A stretch of 52,764 bases of DNA from a virus. Shown here in pieces: positions 36,832-44,471 of the stretch. The translations under genes were made by a program, and so were the position numbers. The first letter of the stretch is position 1; each line of letters begins with the position of its first letter. Under the pieces are notes generated by a model that saw only the letters and a list, made by a program, of their open reading frames with translations, ran no database searches and was not told where the DNA came from. Location of the stretch: IMG/VR virus record IMGVR_UViG_3300036851_000303, positions 1-52,764 of that record. One strand, 5' to 3'.

Positions 36832-37673
36832 TCGAATCGACCGTCCAGTACATGGACAAGCTCGCAGGGCGGATGCGACCAAATGAACATCCCATGACCT
36901 CGGGGATGGTGTACGGCGAGCAGGCGAAGTACGTCTCGTGGCAGATCCCCGACAAGAAGTTCTCGTCGATCGAGCTGATGCAGATTACCGATGTGCAGTT
37001 TGGGCACGTTACCACCAAATACGATCGCGTGATCGAGTACAGGGATTGGGTGCTCGCAAAACCCAATCGCTTTATGTTTTGGACAGGGGACAATGTCGAC
37101 GCGTGGGCTCTCTGGTCGCCAGGCCGCGCCTTCGACCAGATCGCTGATCCGCAGTCCCAGGTCTATAAGTTCTGCGAAGTGTGGGCGCCCGCGCGCCACC
37201 GCATCCTTGGGTACGTTGGCGGCAACCACGAGCGTCGGGCGATCCCCGCGTTTGGCGACCTCGGTACCCTCATCGCGACCCTGCTGAAGATCCCGTACTC
37301 CAACGGGCGGCAAATCATCGACATCTACTTCGGCAAACACCAACCGTTCCAGACGATGCTGTGGCACGGGGTCGGTGGCGCGCGCACCAAGGGAACAGTG
37401 GCGCAGATCCTCTCCCGGTTCATGGCGCACGGGAACGCGCACCTGTACCTCATGGGGCATGTGCATCAGCCCTTGGTGCTACCACTGTGGAAGGAGGTCG
37501 CGGACCCTGCTCGACACCGGGTGCAGTTGCGGAAGTCAATCGGGGTCGTGGGTAGCTCGTTCATGGAGACGTGGAACAGCTACGGCGAGATTTCGGGGTA
37601 TGGCGCGAGCGACGTACTGATGGGGAACGCGCGGTTGGAGAACACCGGTAAATGGGAGGTAAGCCTCCGATGA
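36771..37673 (+). CDS. Calcineurin-like metallophosphoesterase
   Basis: A 300-residue enzyme with the ordered metal-binding motifs: D74/H79 (ITDVQFGH), GDNVD (106-110), GNHE (151-154), a later WHGVGG and GHVH (about 229-232). These hold two metal ions and cleave phosphoesters of nucleic acids, nucleotides or proteins. It lies after the lysis genes and overlaps the exported protein that follows (ATGA). Phage members of the family can act as nucleases or as counter-defence against nucleotide signals; here that is only a possibility. Confidence 0.88.
   Translation: MASTQLRTTKKTGNKRFEDLIESTVQYMDKLAGRMRPNEHPMTSGMVYGEQAKYVSWQIPDKKFSSIELMQITDVQFGHVTTKYDRVIEYRDWVLAKPNRFMFWTGDNVDAWALWSPGRAFDQIADPQSQVYKFCEVWAPARHRILGYVGGNHERRAIPAFGDLGTLIATLLKIPYSNGRQIIDIYFGKHQPFQTMLWHGVGGARTKGTVAQILSRFMAHGNAHLYLMGHVHQPLVLPLWKEVADPARHRVQLRKSIGVVGSSFMETWNSYGEISGYGASDVLMGNARLENTGKWEVSLR
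37655..37668 (+). promoter_or_regulatory. Hairpin covering a Shine-Dalgarno sequence
   Basis: GGAGG-TAAG-CCTCC just ahead of the ATG at 37670. The ribosome site of the exported protein is paired with CCTCC unless ribosomes translating the phosphoesterase open it, which would enforce coupling. Confidence 0.5.
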
Positions 37674-38017
37674 GGTATCTCCCCACATCACTCTTCCTGT
37701 TGGCGCTCCTCGCGACGCCTGCCGCGGCGCAGACCATTGACGCCGGCTCCGAGGTCGGCCGCGTGTTCAACGTCGCCGACGGTACCTACGTCCGTGCCGT
37801 ATCCCTTAATCTCACGATCGCGTTCGGCGACGTCTACATCTCCTCGACCAACTACTTCGAGAACGGCTCCCGCTGGTTCGAGCACGACTTGATGTGGGGG
37901 TGGGAGAAGACTCGGGGGCGCGTTACCTTCTCCGCCTCTGGCGGGTACTTCATCTGGCGGTACGGCATCAAGGATTGGTCCGGGTCGCTTGGGTTCCGTG
38001 TGCGCCTCCGTGAATGA
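37670..38017 (+). CDS. Exported beta-rich protein
   Basis: A 115-residue protein with a classical signal peptide (MRYLPTSLFLLALLATPAAA, cleavage before Q21). The mature part is strand-rich with alternating aromatics (YVRAVSLNLTIAFGDVYIS, RVTFSASGGYFIWRYGIKDW, LGFRVRL), like a small outer-membrane barrel or periplasmic protein. It may alter the host surface, for example to block superinfection. Start codon overlaps the phosphoesterase stop. An exact TCTCCCCACATCA element lies in codons 4-8. Confidence 0.7.
   Translation: MRYLPTSLFLLALLATPAAAQTIDAGSEVGRVFNVADGTYVRAVSLNLTIAFGDVYISSTNYFENGSRWFEHDLMWGWEKTRGRVTFSASGGYFIWRYGIKDWSGSLGFRVRLRE
37678..37690 (+). promoter_or_regulatory. TCTCCCCACATCA element, exact copy
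   Basis: Exact copy, rightward, in the signal-peptide codons (LPTS) of the exported protein, 8 bases after its ATG begins. Confidence 0.6.
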
Positions 38018-38193
38018 CGAAGCGATTCTGCGACCGCTGTCTGAAGGATCTCCCGTCCGCCCCCGCAGACACGACGACGTTCATGCTGAAGGAAGGCGAC
38101 CAAACGTGGCGAGTGGTGGTCAGCGTTGCGCGAGAGCGCGATCTCTGCAAGCCATGCCGTAAGGAGATCATCACGAAGGGGCAACCAGCATGA
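38014..38193 (+). CDS. 59-residue zinc-finger protein
   Basis: A short gene whose ATG overlaps the stop before it (ATGA) and whose stop overlaps the next ATG. It has FCDRCLKDL at the start and DLCKPCRKEI near the end, a CxxC...CxxC zinc site with a short strand region (WRVVVSVA) between. Too short for simple gene lists but clearly coupled on both sides. Function unknown. Confidence 0.75.
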   Translation: MTKRFCDRCLKDLPSAPADTTTFMLKEGDQTWRVVVSVARERDLCKPCRKEIITKGQPA

Positions 38194-38747
38194 CGGATGG
38201 CGCCCTCGCGTGGATCGGCCAAGTCGTCGAGTGGTTCGGGCGGTTCATTCCGCGGTGGATCATCCTGAACACGACTGAGGGTGCGGTCGCCTTCGTCCGC
38301 GGTGCTCACCCGGTCGAACTCGGCCCCGGGGTGCATTGGTACTGGCCGGCGTGGACGGAGATCAAGGCGTGGGTCGTGGCGCGGCAGTCCATCAATCTGA
38401 CGACGCAGACGATCACGACGAAGGACGACAAGGTGCTCGCTGTCGGCGCGGTCATCGTGTTCCGAGTCACCGACGCGCTCACCCTGATCACGAAGACCTT
38501 TGATCCTGACGTGACGATTCGCGCGGTCGCAGCCGGGGCGATACACGCTGCCTGCTCGGGTGTCGAGTGGGCGGAGCTGAAGATGGCGAAAGACGACGGG
38601 AGCCTCGACACAATGCTGCGGCGAGAGCTGCAGCGGCGGCTCGGGCGACGGTTCGGTATCAAAGTGCTGGACGCGACGCTGACGGATTTCGCGCCGTGTC
38701 GAGTGCTGAAGGTGATTCAAACGACGGCATCGGATACGGAAAGTTAG
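38190..38747 (+). CDS. SPFH/Band 7 (stomatin-prohibitin-like) protein
   Basis: A 185-residue protein with an N-terminal hydrophobic segment (IGQVVEWFGRFIPRWIIL). A Band 7-type domain follows: NTTEGAVAFVRGAHPVELGP then GVHWYWPAWTEI, QSINLTTQTITTKDDKVLAV, GAVIVFRVTDALTLI, ending with the helix LRRELQRRLGRRFGIKVLDA. SPFH proteins form membrane rings that organise proteases and lipids. In E. coli, HflKC influences the lambda lysis-lysogeny decision through FtsH. A phage-encoded relative could act on membrane or protease control in the host. Coupled to both neighbours. Confidence 0.8.
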   Translation: MTDGALAWIGQVVEWFGRFIPRWIILNTTEGAVAFVRGAHPVELGPGVHWYWPAWTEIKAWVVARQSINLTTQTITTKDDKVLAVGAVIVFRVTDALTLITKTFDPDVTIRAVAAGAIHAACSGVEWAELKMAKDDGSLDTMLRRELQRRLGRRFGIKVLDATLTDFAPCRVLKVIQTTASDTES

Positions 38748-38757
38748 AGGAGGACAA

Positions 38758-39126
38758 GTGATAAACGAGATCATCGAAGGGCTGCGGCAGGCGTTTCCCC
38801 ACGGACACCCGGATTTCCTGCCGACGACGGTGCGGGAGATGGAGTTGCACAGCCTGAAGAACCACGACTACGCGAAGGGTGGACACGCGCTCGGGAACTT
38901 CACCCGCGTCGCCGCGATCCTGGCGAACTACCCGAACCTGAAGCTCTCTGACCAGCGTGTCGTCGCGCTCGTGTACGCGCTGAAGCAACTCGACGCGGTC
39001 CTCTGGGGCCTGAACAGCAACATCCAGCACAAGGTCGAGGGGCTGAACGACCGACTGCAGGACATTTCTGTTTACTCGAAGATCGTCATGTGCATGAACA
39101 CGGAGGCGGCACGGGACCGTGGGTAA
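38758..39126 (+). CDS. Conserved phage protein (NHDYAKGG type)
   Basis: A 122-residue helical protein starting at a GTG with GGAGGA upstream. The phrase ELHSLKNHDYAKGGHALGNF and the later ALVYALKQLDAVLWGL, KVEGLNDRLQDISVYSKIVM fit a phage family of unknown function, resembling DUF6378-like proteins. Conserved H, D and N residues hint at a metal site. Its last bases overlap the next GTG. Confidence 0.65.
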   Translation: MINEIIEGLRQAFPHGHPDFLPTTVREMELHSLKNHDYAKGGHALGNFTRVAAILANYPNLKLSDQRVVALVYALKQLDAVLWGLNSNIQHKVEGLNDRLQDISVYSKIVMCMNTEAARDRG

Positions 39127-39385
39127 CTGGCGCGAGTACGGCCAAATCTTCACGCGCGGCTTCACTATCGTCTTCCTGACTGCCACGAACGTCTACCAGG
39201 TGTCACACGCGCACTACCTCGGGGCGTTCGTCGTCGGGTTCCTGATCTCGGCGGTTTGGTGGAGCAACGCCCGCAAGAGCAACCGTTCTGAACTCCCGCT
39301 CGCGGGGCCGTGTTACGCGCTTGGGGCCGGGGCTGGAACGGTCGTCGGTATGGTCCTGTCGACCCTGTTCTACAATGGTCTGTAG
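39119..39385 (+). CDS. Two-helix membrane protein
   Basis: An 88-residue protein from a GTG inside the end of the previous gene. Hydrophobic segments FTIVFLTATNVYQV/YLGAFVVGFLISAVWW and LGAGAGTVVGMVLSTLFYNG separated by a polar loop (NARKSNRSEL). It may be an extra holin or a membrane partner of the SPFH and lipoprotein genes. No family assigned. Confidence 0.65.
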   Translation: MGNWREYGQIFTRGFTIVFLTATNVYQVSHAHYLGAFVVGFLISAVWWSNARKSNRSELPLAGPCYALGAGAGTVVGMVLSTLFYNGL

Positions 39386-39396
39386 GGATGTCCGCT

Positions 39397-39418
39397 GGTA
39401 GGCAGGAACGAGCCTACC
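39397..39418 (+). terminator. Hairpin GGTAGGC/GCCTACC
   Basis: Seven-base stem with loop AGGAACGA between the membrane gene and the lipoprotein gene, ending next to the GTG start. The loop holds AGGA, so it may modulate translation rather than terminate; no T-run follows. Confidence 0.45.
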
Positions 39419-39419
39419 G

Positions 39420-39848
39420 GTGGTCCGCCTCGCCGCGATTCTGAGCCTCTCCCTCCACCTGATCGCGTGCGGCGCGACCCGAGCGCCAGGACCGCCCCCC
39501 GCCCCCACGCTCCCTGACGTTCCCCCGATCCGCGTCCGCGTTTACCCGCGCATCGGGATCCCGCCGATCGATCGCGTCAACATCCAGATCCTCATCGTCC
39601 GCCACCCCGACAACCGGAAGTACTGCCTTGAGGTCGACGGGCCGCACCTGTACTCCTCGTCGTGCGAGAACCTGTCGGGGATGACGGCGCCGTTCCTTTA
39701 CCCGCGATATGTGCTCGGGCTGGCGCAGGCGGGGAAGTACACCGTCACTGCGACGCTGTACCGCGCTCCCGATGTGGAGAAGCCGTACCGCGTCGCGTCG
39801 GATGTGGTGTACGCAGGGACGATGTCGCTGGCGGGGATTGCGGACTAG
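39420..39848 (+). CDS. Lipoprotein (possible outer spanin or surface protein)
   Basis: A 142-residue protein with a lipoprotein signal: VRLAAILSLSLHLIACG, lipobox LIAC at residues 15-18, then a proline-rich stretch (APGPPPAPTLPDVPPI). The remaining domain is strand-rich with one cysteine pair (KYCLEVDG, SSSCENL). Last gene of the rightward unit. The lipobox and proline-rich start resemble Rz1-type outer spanins, but it is longer and has an extra folded domain. Supports a diderm host. Confidence 0.7.
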   Translation: MVRLAAILSLSLHLIACGATRAPGPPPAPTLPDVPPIRVRVYPRIGIPPIDRVNIQILIVRHPDNRKYCLEVDGPHLYSSSCENLSGMTAPFLYPRYVLGLAQAGKYTVTATLYRAPDVEKPYRVASDVVYAGTMSLAGIAD

Positions 39849-39857
39849 GGGCTAGTC
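39843..39857. other. Short dyad at the convergent gene ends
   Basis: GACTAG-GGG-CTAGTC spans the stop codons of the two convergent operons, which are three bases apart. There is no T-run on either strand; whatever stops the two transcripts here is not a standard intrinsic terminator. Confidence 0.4.
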
Positions 39858-40121
39858 GTCGTTCATTACGGTGCCGCCTGTATCGGTTACGCGCTTTGGC
39901 GTAGCGGTTGTTGTGGTAACGGGATCTCCGCCGCACGCAACGGTCTTGCGATAATCGAAGTACCCACACGTCGAACAGCGGAACTCTAGCCCCTCGACGT
40001 GCGGAAGGTTGTCGGACGTATGCGGCCACGTCCCCGGAAGAGTGAGCCACGAGTTGTAGTAACGAACGTACTTCGGCCCCTCCCACTTACCGCCGCCGCA
40101 CTTCGGACACTGCTTACTCAC
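39852..40121 (-). CDS. Zinc-ribbon protein, last gene of the leftward operon
   Basis: An 89-residue protein with QCPKCGGGKW near the start and LEFRCSTCGYF about 40 residues later, a two-knuckle zinc ribbon. The C-terminal part is threonine-rich (DPVTTTTATPKRVTDTGG). Its start overlaps the end of the gene upstream. Function unknown. Confidence 0.7.
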   Translation of the reverse strand: MSKQCPKCGGGKWEGPKYVRYYNSWLTLPGTWPHTSDNLPHVEGLEFRCSTCGYFDYRKTVACGGDPVTTTTATPKRVTDTGGTVMNDD

Positions 40122-40432
40122 GACTGCTGCCCAACCTCTCTAACGTCAACGCGCGGGAAGTGAACTGTGCGTTTCGATCGCGCGATCGTAGTGGGGTCTA
40201 CACCGTTCTCAATGAGCAACGTATCGTCAATGAATGTTCGACTGCCCATGCCTACTGTGACACTCCACTTATCTACTCGGCCTTTCTCAATGCCGTGAGC
40301 AACGAAAAGAGCGCCGATTTCGTTGTTAAGTTCGTCAATACGTGCCTCGGCGGTGTTACGTTCTGCGGTTCTCCGCTGGCGCTCGGTGACGAGCGGGTGG
40401 AGCTGCGCGTAGAGTTCGGGATCAAGTGACAC
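40118..40432 (-). CDS. 104-residue coiled-coil protein
   Basis: Starts at a GTG overlapping the preceding stop by one base (TAGTG). The first half is a coiled coil (HPLVTERQRRTAERNTAEAR, IDELNNEIGALFVAHGIEKG) and the second half short strands (WSVTVGMGSRTFIDDTLLIE). Unknown function. Confidence 0.65.
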   Translation of the reverse strand: MSLDPELYAQLHPLVTERQRRTAERNTAEARIDELNNEIGALFVAHGIEKGRVDKWSVTVGMGSRTFIDDTLLIENGVDPTTIARSKRTVHFPRVDVREVGQQS

Positions 40433-40827
40433 TAGACTTCCCTCCAATCGAAAGCGCGGTCCTCGTCGCTGTACGTCGGGGGCACCACCACTTTTTGAAA
40501 CACGATGATCGGAAAGTAGTACCACGCCTCAAACCGGTGAAACTTGTACTCGGGTCCAGTTAGGGCACGGACCAGAATCGTGCCATCTTCGTCAACCCAC
40601 TTCGCTTCACGCGGGTATCCGCTCCGAGTGTTGCCACCGACTTTGAACTCGATTCCAAGGCGGGACAATTCGTCTCGGGCGATCTCTTCGGCGCGCGGCG
40701 TGAGGAACTGCCTGAGTACCTCGGGTTCGCGGTAGCTTGTTACCTGCTCTCCCGAGATTTCGACTTTGACCATGACCTTCTGACATCCGGGGAACCAGCA
40801 CACGTACCACTTCAAGTTCAAGTTCAT
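40432..40827 (-). CDS. 131-residue protein, unknown
   Basis: ATG with AAGGAG upstream, overlapping the previous TGA. Starts MNLNLKWYVCWFPGCQKVMV, with a CxxxC pair, then strands (VKVEISGEQVTSYREP), a helix (RAEEIARDELSRLGIEFKVG), and WVDEDGTILVRALTGPEYKF. No family recognised. It follows the polymerase genes, so a replication-accessory role is possible. Confidence 0.65.
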   Translation of the reverse strand: MNLNLKWYVCWFPGCQKVMVKVEISGEQVTSYREPEVLRQFLTPRAEEIARDELSRLGIEFKVGGNTRSGYPREAKWVDEDGTILVRALTGPEYKFHRFEAWYYFPIIVFQKVVVPPTYSDEDRAFDWREV

Positions 40828-40979
40828 TTCTCCTTCCGCAGTCGCCGAATAAGTGCTCGTTGCTCGTTGATCGTTGCCAAGAGGCGCACGAGCACGGAAA
40901 CCGCTACCCACTGTGACTCACTCTGTTTCGTGGCAACGATTTTCTCGGCAACTGCTTCCGCCAATTTCCGTGAAATCAC
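40824..40979 (-). CDS. 51-residue helical protein coupled to the polymerase
   Basis: A GTG start overlaps the polymerase stop (GTGA) and the stop overlaps the next ATG (ATGA). The product (MISRKLAEAVAEKIVATKQS, VAVSVLVRLLATINEQRALI, RRLRKEK) is a single amphipathic helix hairpin with a basic end. Missed unless overlaps are followed. Unknown function. Confidence 0.65.
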   Translation of the reverse strand: MISRKLAEAVAEKIVATKQSESQWVAVSVLVRLLATINEQRALIRRLRKEK

Positions 40980-42256
40980 ACTTCCCCCCACGTTTGGCCC
41001 TGGCTGGAGCCAGAGCACGTAATCGGTACCGCGAACATCTGGTACTCCGCGAGCGCCTCCTTGATTTCCATATCCAAGATGTCGTACGCCCACGTCTCGA
41101 ACTCGAACAGCAGTGCGTCGTGCGTGGGCAGCAGCAACTCTACCCAGATCCCCGCGGCACGCATTTTCTCGATCCGCTGCCACACGCTCCCCATCCATAG
41201 CCGGAAGATGTCGGCCGCCCCTGACTGAATCGGCGTCGCCTGGGCTTGGCGGAGTGCCTCCGCCTGTATCTGCTCGTTCGGGCTGTTCGCGGCCGGGAGC
41301 CAGCGACGGCGTCCCCGCCAGTTGGTGACGTAGCCGTACCGCTTTGCCTCTAGGTGCTTGCCCTCGATGTACTGCGCGCACCCCGGGTATCCCTTCATCC
41401 ACTCGTCGATGAAGGCGTCGCACGCTTCTACTGTCGTCTGCATTCCGTTCTTGAGGAGCTGGCCGGCGAGTCCGTTCCCGGTGATCCCCATGAGGATCCC
41501 GAAGTTGACGGCCTTGGCCGTGAACCGTTCGTGCTTGGTGATGTCGTCGATGGGCTTCTTGTAGATAACGTTTGCCGCAGTGGCTTTGTGCTTGTCGACC
41601 CCGGAGTTGATCTCGGCGATCATCAGCTCATCGCCTGAGTCGAACGCCATCACCTTCATCTCGACTTGGTCTAAGTCCCACTCGGCGAGACAATGACCAT
41701 CTGCGGGCACGAACCCATGCCTGACAAGCAGCCCAAGATCCGAATGTTTAGGGAACGCCAGAACATTAGGGTCTTTTGCCGCGAGGCGTCCTGTATCAGT
41801 CCGTGTGTACAGGATGCGCGCGTGAAGTCGACCATCGGTGCCGAGCAGTTCGAGCATGGGGTCCGCATAACGAGTCTTGAGGGTGTCGATCTCCCGCCGC
41901 TTGAGGATCTTGTCGATCGCGCCTTTGACTTCGGGGCGCGTCTTCGGGTCTTTACTGATGGCTTCAAGGTATTTGTCCTGTGTTGACCCCCGCCCCGTCT
42001 GCGTGCGCTTCTTCGCCCGCGCGTGGAGCTGGCGGTAGATCCAATCCGCGACCTGATCGCTGCTCCCGGGGTTCTCGGGGCCGCCCATCGCGTGGATCTC
42101 GGTGTCGAGGTCGGAGCGGAGGTCGCCAAGGTAGACGGAGAGGTCGCGGAAGTGGGCGAGATCGGCGAGGAGTCCTACGTCCTCCATGCGGCGGATGATC
42201 GGGAGGAGGCCCGCGTCGGATTCGGCGAGAGACCACGGGAGGCGGGGGACGCTCAA
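40976..42256 (-). CDS. Family A DNA polymerase, polymerase domain only
   Basis: A 426-residue polymerase without its own exonuclease. It starts at a TTG overlapping the TGA of the upstream gene (TTGA) with GAGGGAG eight bases before. Visible motifs: TDTGRLAAKDPNVLAFP, motif A DLDQVEMKVMAF (D194), motif B FTAKAVNFGILMG (about 245-257), motif C LLPTHDALLFE (H379-D380). Motif C reads HDA where most PolA proteins have HDE. The exonuclease is supplied by the coupled upstream protein. It probably replicates the phage genome. A longer upstream ATG start would overlap the exonuclease gene and is less likely. Confidence 0.92.
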   Translation of the reverse strand: MSVPRLPWSLAESDAGLLPIIRRMEDVGLLADLAHFRDLSVYLGDLRSDLDTEIHAMGGPENPGSSDQVADWIYRQLHARAKKRTQTGRGSTQDKYLEAISKDPKTRPEVKGAIDKILKRREIDTLKTRYADPMLELLGTDGRLHARILYTRTDTGRLAAKDPNVLAFPKHSDLGLLVRHGFVPADGHCLAEWDLDQVEMKVMAFDSGDELMIAEINSGVDKHKATAANVIYKKPIDDITKHERFTAKAVNFGILMGITGNGLAGQLLKNGMQTTVEACDAFIDEWMKGYPGCAQYIEGKHLEAKRYGYVTNWRGRRRWLPAANSPNEQIQAEALRQAQATPIQSGAADIFRLWMGSVWQRIEKMRAAGIWVELLLPTHDALLFEFETWAYDILDMEIKEALAEYQMFAVPITCSGSSQGQTWGEV

Positions 42257-43491
42257 TCGAAGCACTCCCTCAGCTTGAAGAACACCCTCCGCGTCGCGTC
42301 CGCGTCCGCACACGCGTAGGAGAGCACGTCCTCGAACGGCACATCGTCGAGCGTTGCGACCGGCATCTCGTACGGGCCAACCGCCTCATGAATCCCAGGT
42401 TGCTGGTCTCCCCAGAGCGCCCGCGGTCCTCGGGGCGACTTCAGACACCGCTGCACCGCTTTCCACACGGGGTGCTTCTTCTCTTTCGGGTGCGCGGGGG
42501 AGAATAGATCCTCAATTTGTTCGAGGAACGATGCCGCGAGCCGCTCGTTCGCCGGCCCCACCAGATCCTCGTAGTCCCGCATCCGCATCCCGCACAGCCG
42601 GTACGCCAGGGTCTTGAGCCCCTGCGGGAGCCGGCCGGCGAGATACGCGAGCTGCATCGTGTCGAGGACTTGTACGCGGCTCGGGTCGATGTGGACGCCC
42701 ATCGCATCGAGGACGCGGAGATCGTGGGGGGCGTAGTGCATGACGACGGTGGGGCGGTACTCGTCAATCGACCGCTGAAAGCACGCGAGGCTCTTGGGCG
42801 ACGTGGCACGAATCAGGGTAGCGTGCCGCATGTGCCCCGAGAACGTCAGGCACCACGGGTGCTCGACGCTACCCTCGGTGTCGATGGTGACGACGCCGTC
42901 CGCGAACTGCGGGTGACGATCAATCAGTCCGGCGTCGCTCTGCCACGAGTAATAGACGGGGCCGGTGTCGACCGTGTGCAGCGCGAGGTCGCCCCGCAGG
43001 TACCGCGCCAACGCTTCAAAGTCCCGCACCGTCAGCGCGTAGAACTCGGGCTGATGAAGCCCCGCCGCTGGGTGATGCACCGGCACCACCGTCCCTTCCC
43101 ACCGCGCACCCTGGTACTCCACCGAGGCGTGGTGTGGTAGTCCCCCGCACAGCTCCATGCTGGCCCACGGGCCGAGGAAGTAGCGGGTACTAATCAGCCC
43201 GAGGGGAACGATGACCTCCGGCCCCGCCCCGACGATCTCGCCCCAGAGGTCCGCGAGGTCGCGCTCGATCTCCTCCGGTTTGGGGTCGCGGTTGTTCGGG
43301 GGGCGCTCGCGACAGACGTTGGTGATGAAGACGTCGTCGCGCTCCAAGCGGCATGTGCGGCGGAGCCAGTAGTCCAGCTCGTTGCCGGCTTTGCCGACGA
43401 AGGGGATGCCGCGCTTGGCCTTTTCCTCGCCAGGCGCTTCTCCAACGAGCATCACGCGGGCCATTGGGTTGCCGACGCCGTCAACCCTCAT
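42253..43491 (-). CDS. Uracil-DNA glycosylase fused to DEDDy 3'-5' exonuclease
   Basis: A 412-residue fusion. Residues 10-150 are a family 4/5-like uracil-DNA glycosylase: [38 protein letters not shown] and HHPAA (139-143). Residues 195-412 are a proofreading domain: DTE (204-206), [10 protein letters not shown] (D257), YACADADAT (Y392, D396). The four cysteines of the usual iron-sulfur cluster are not all evident. It stops exactly where the polymerase starts, so a protein that elsewhere is one chain is split here into two coupled chains. It probably scans template for uracil and proofreads. Confidence 0.88.
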   Translation of the reverse strand: MRVDGVGNPMARVMLVGEAPGEEKAKRGIPFVGKAGNELDYWLRRTCRLERDDVFITNVCRERPPNNRDPKPEEIERDLADLWGEIVGAGPEVIVPLGLISTRYFLGPWASMELCGGLPHHASVEYQGARWEGTVVPVHHPAAGLHQPEFYALTVRDFEALARYLRGDLALHTVDTGPVYYSWQSDAGLIDRHPQFADGVVTIDTEGSVEHPWCLTFSGHMRHATLIRATSPKSLACFQRSIDEYRPTVVMHYAPHDLRVLDAMGVHIDPSRVQVLDTMQLAYLAGRLPQGLKTLAYRLCGMRMRDYEDLVGPANERLAASFLEQIEDLFSPAHPKEKKHPVWKAVQRCLKSPRGPRALWGDQQPGIHEAVGPYEMPVATLDDVPFEDVLSYACADADATRRVFFKLRECFD

Positions 43492-43678
43492 TGATCAACT
43501 CGCGAAGCTCGCGCGCTAGGCGCGACAGCTTGGCTCGGGTTTCAAGAATGCGGTTCTGGTCACGACGGTTGAACGTCTGGCACGCGTGGACGTACAGTTC
43601 CTCGGCCTCGGTATCGAGTGCCTGTGCGGCAGCGCGCACCGGCTTTCGCAGGTACTCAACGCGCACGCGGGACCACAT
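43481..43678 (-). CDS. 65-residue helical protein
   Basis: [20 protein letters not shown], then [20 protein letters not shown], then [18 protein letters not shown]: one long charged helix or coiled coil. It overlaps the methyltransferase end and the start of the glycosylase/exonuclease gene. A polymerase-associated or clamp-like role is imaginable; no family seen. Confidence 0.65.
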   Translation of the reverse strand: MWSRVRVEYLRKPVRAAAQALDTEAEELYVHACQTFNRRDQNRILETRAKLSRLARELRELINEG

Positions 43679-44216
43679 GAACGTCGGACGGGATACCGTC
43701 CTTGATCCACACCATCCACGCGCACGTCACCGAATCGGTCTTCCCGTTGCCCGTGAAGGAGATCCGGGGAAGGACAACTAGGTGCGTCGGTGGAAAGGTG
43801 TGCAAGAACTCAGCGCGGTTCGCGACCGGTTCAAGGAACGAGAGCCGTAGGAGCATCGCGACGCCGAGCCGCGCGTGTTCGTACGCGAGGGGGACGATCT
43901 GATGCGCGCGAGAGAACGGTGGGTTCGAGACAGCCCAATCGAAGACACGCGGTACGTCGCCCGATCGCGGGTCGTATAGCCCGAGCTGCCACCACTGCAC
44001 GTCGGCCGCGTCCTCGTGTGTGTCAGCCGGCATTGCGGGGTCGATGTCGTTCGTCGCGACGTCGCATCCGTGGCAGATCAGCGGAACTGCGATATTCCCT
44101 GAGCCGGCGCACGGCTCCAGTACGCGATGATGTGGGGAGATGGGTACGCGTTTCAGCAGTTCCGCGACCGCACTCTCAGGCGTGAAGTACTGGTCGTGCT
44201 TCCTACGTGGCGACAT
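43656..44216 (-). CDS. DNA methyltransferase (NPPF, adenine-type)
   Basis: A 186-residue enzyme. It has the target-family opening HDQYFTPESAVAELLKRV, the AdoMet-binding motif I VLEPCAGSGNIAVPL (about residues 32-46), and the catalytic motif IV SNPPFS (about 94-99). NPPF is typical of N6-adenine enzymes of the type I/gamma class. It may protect phage DNA from restriction. Codons 26-30 carry an exact TCTCCCCACATCA element. The start at 44216 is chosen because the upstream frame overlies the next gene. Confidence 0.88.
   Translation of the reverse strand: MSPRRKHDQYFTPESAVAELLKRVPISPHHRVLEPCAGSGNIAVPLICHGCDVATNDIDPAMPADTHEDAADVQWWQLGLYDPRSGDVPRVFDWAVSNPPFSRAHQIVPLAYEHARLGVAMLLRLSFLEPVANRAEFLHTFPPTHLVVLPRISFTGNGKTDSVTCAWMVWIKDGIPSDVHVVPRAR
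44128..44140 (-). promoter_or_regulatory. TCTCCCCACATCA element, exact copy
   Basis: Exact copy, leftward, inside the methyltransferase gene (codons for ISPHH), about 75 bases after its start. Confidence 0.5.
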
Positions 44217-44466
44217 CGACGACGACCCCCTTCCCGACTTGCTGGTACACCGCGAGGTCCGTCTCTCGGGTCGGGGCGAACGTCCCATCCGCCAACACGT
44301 AATGGCAGTGCAGCTCGGCGTCTACCACATGCATGTCAACCCGATCGTGGTATGTCACCCGCCGTGGTCGCCTCACCGCTAGCCGCTCGGTATACGTCTG
44401 CGGCGGCGGGAACGGCACCTCCACCTCCCGACTCTTGCCCTTGGCGTCCAGCAGGATCGCGCGCAT
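44203..44466 (-). CDS. 87-residue protein, unknown
   Basis: Starts MRAILLDAKGKSREVEVPFP and contains RRVTYHDRVDMHVVDAELHC and YVLADGTFAPTRETDLAVYQ, a compact alpha/beta pattern with several histidines. It lies between the receiver-like protein and the methyltransferase, with which it overlaps by 14 bases. No family recognised. Confidence 0.65.
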   Translation of the reverse strand: MRAILLDAKGKSREVEVPFPPPQTYTERLAVRRPRRVTYHDRVDMHVVDAELHCHYVLADGTFAPTRETDLAVYQQVGKGVVVDVAT

Positions 44467-44471
44467 CGGGC

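Noticed and set aside
40560-40585. Fourth TGGCACGATTCT element within the gene at 40432-40827
   Set aside because: Shares the first 12 bases but lacks TTGC and is inside a coding region with no promoter context.
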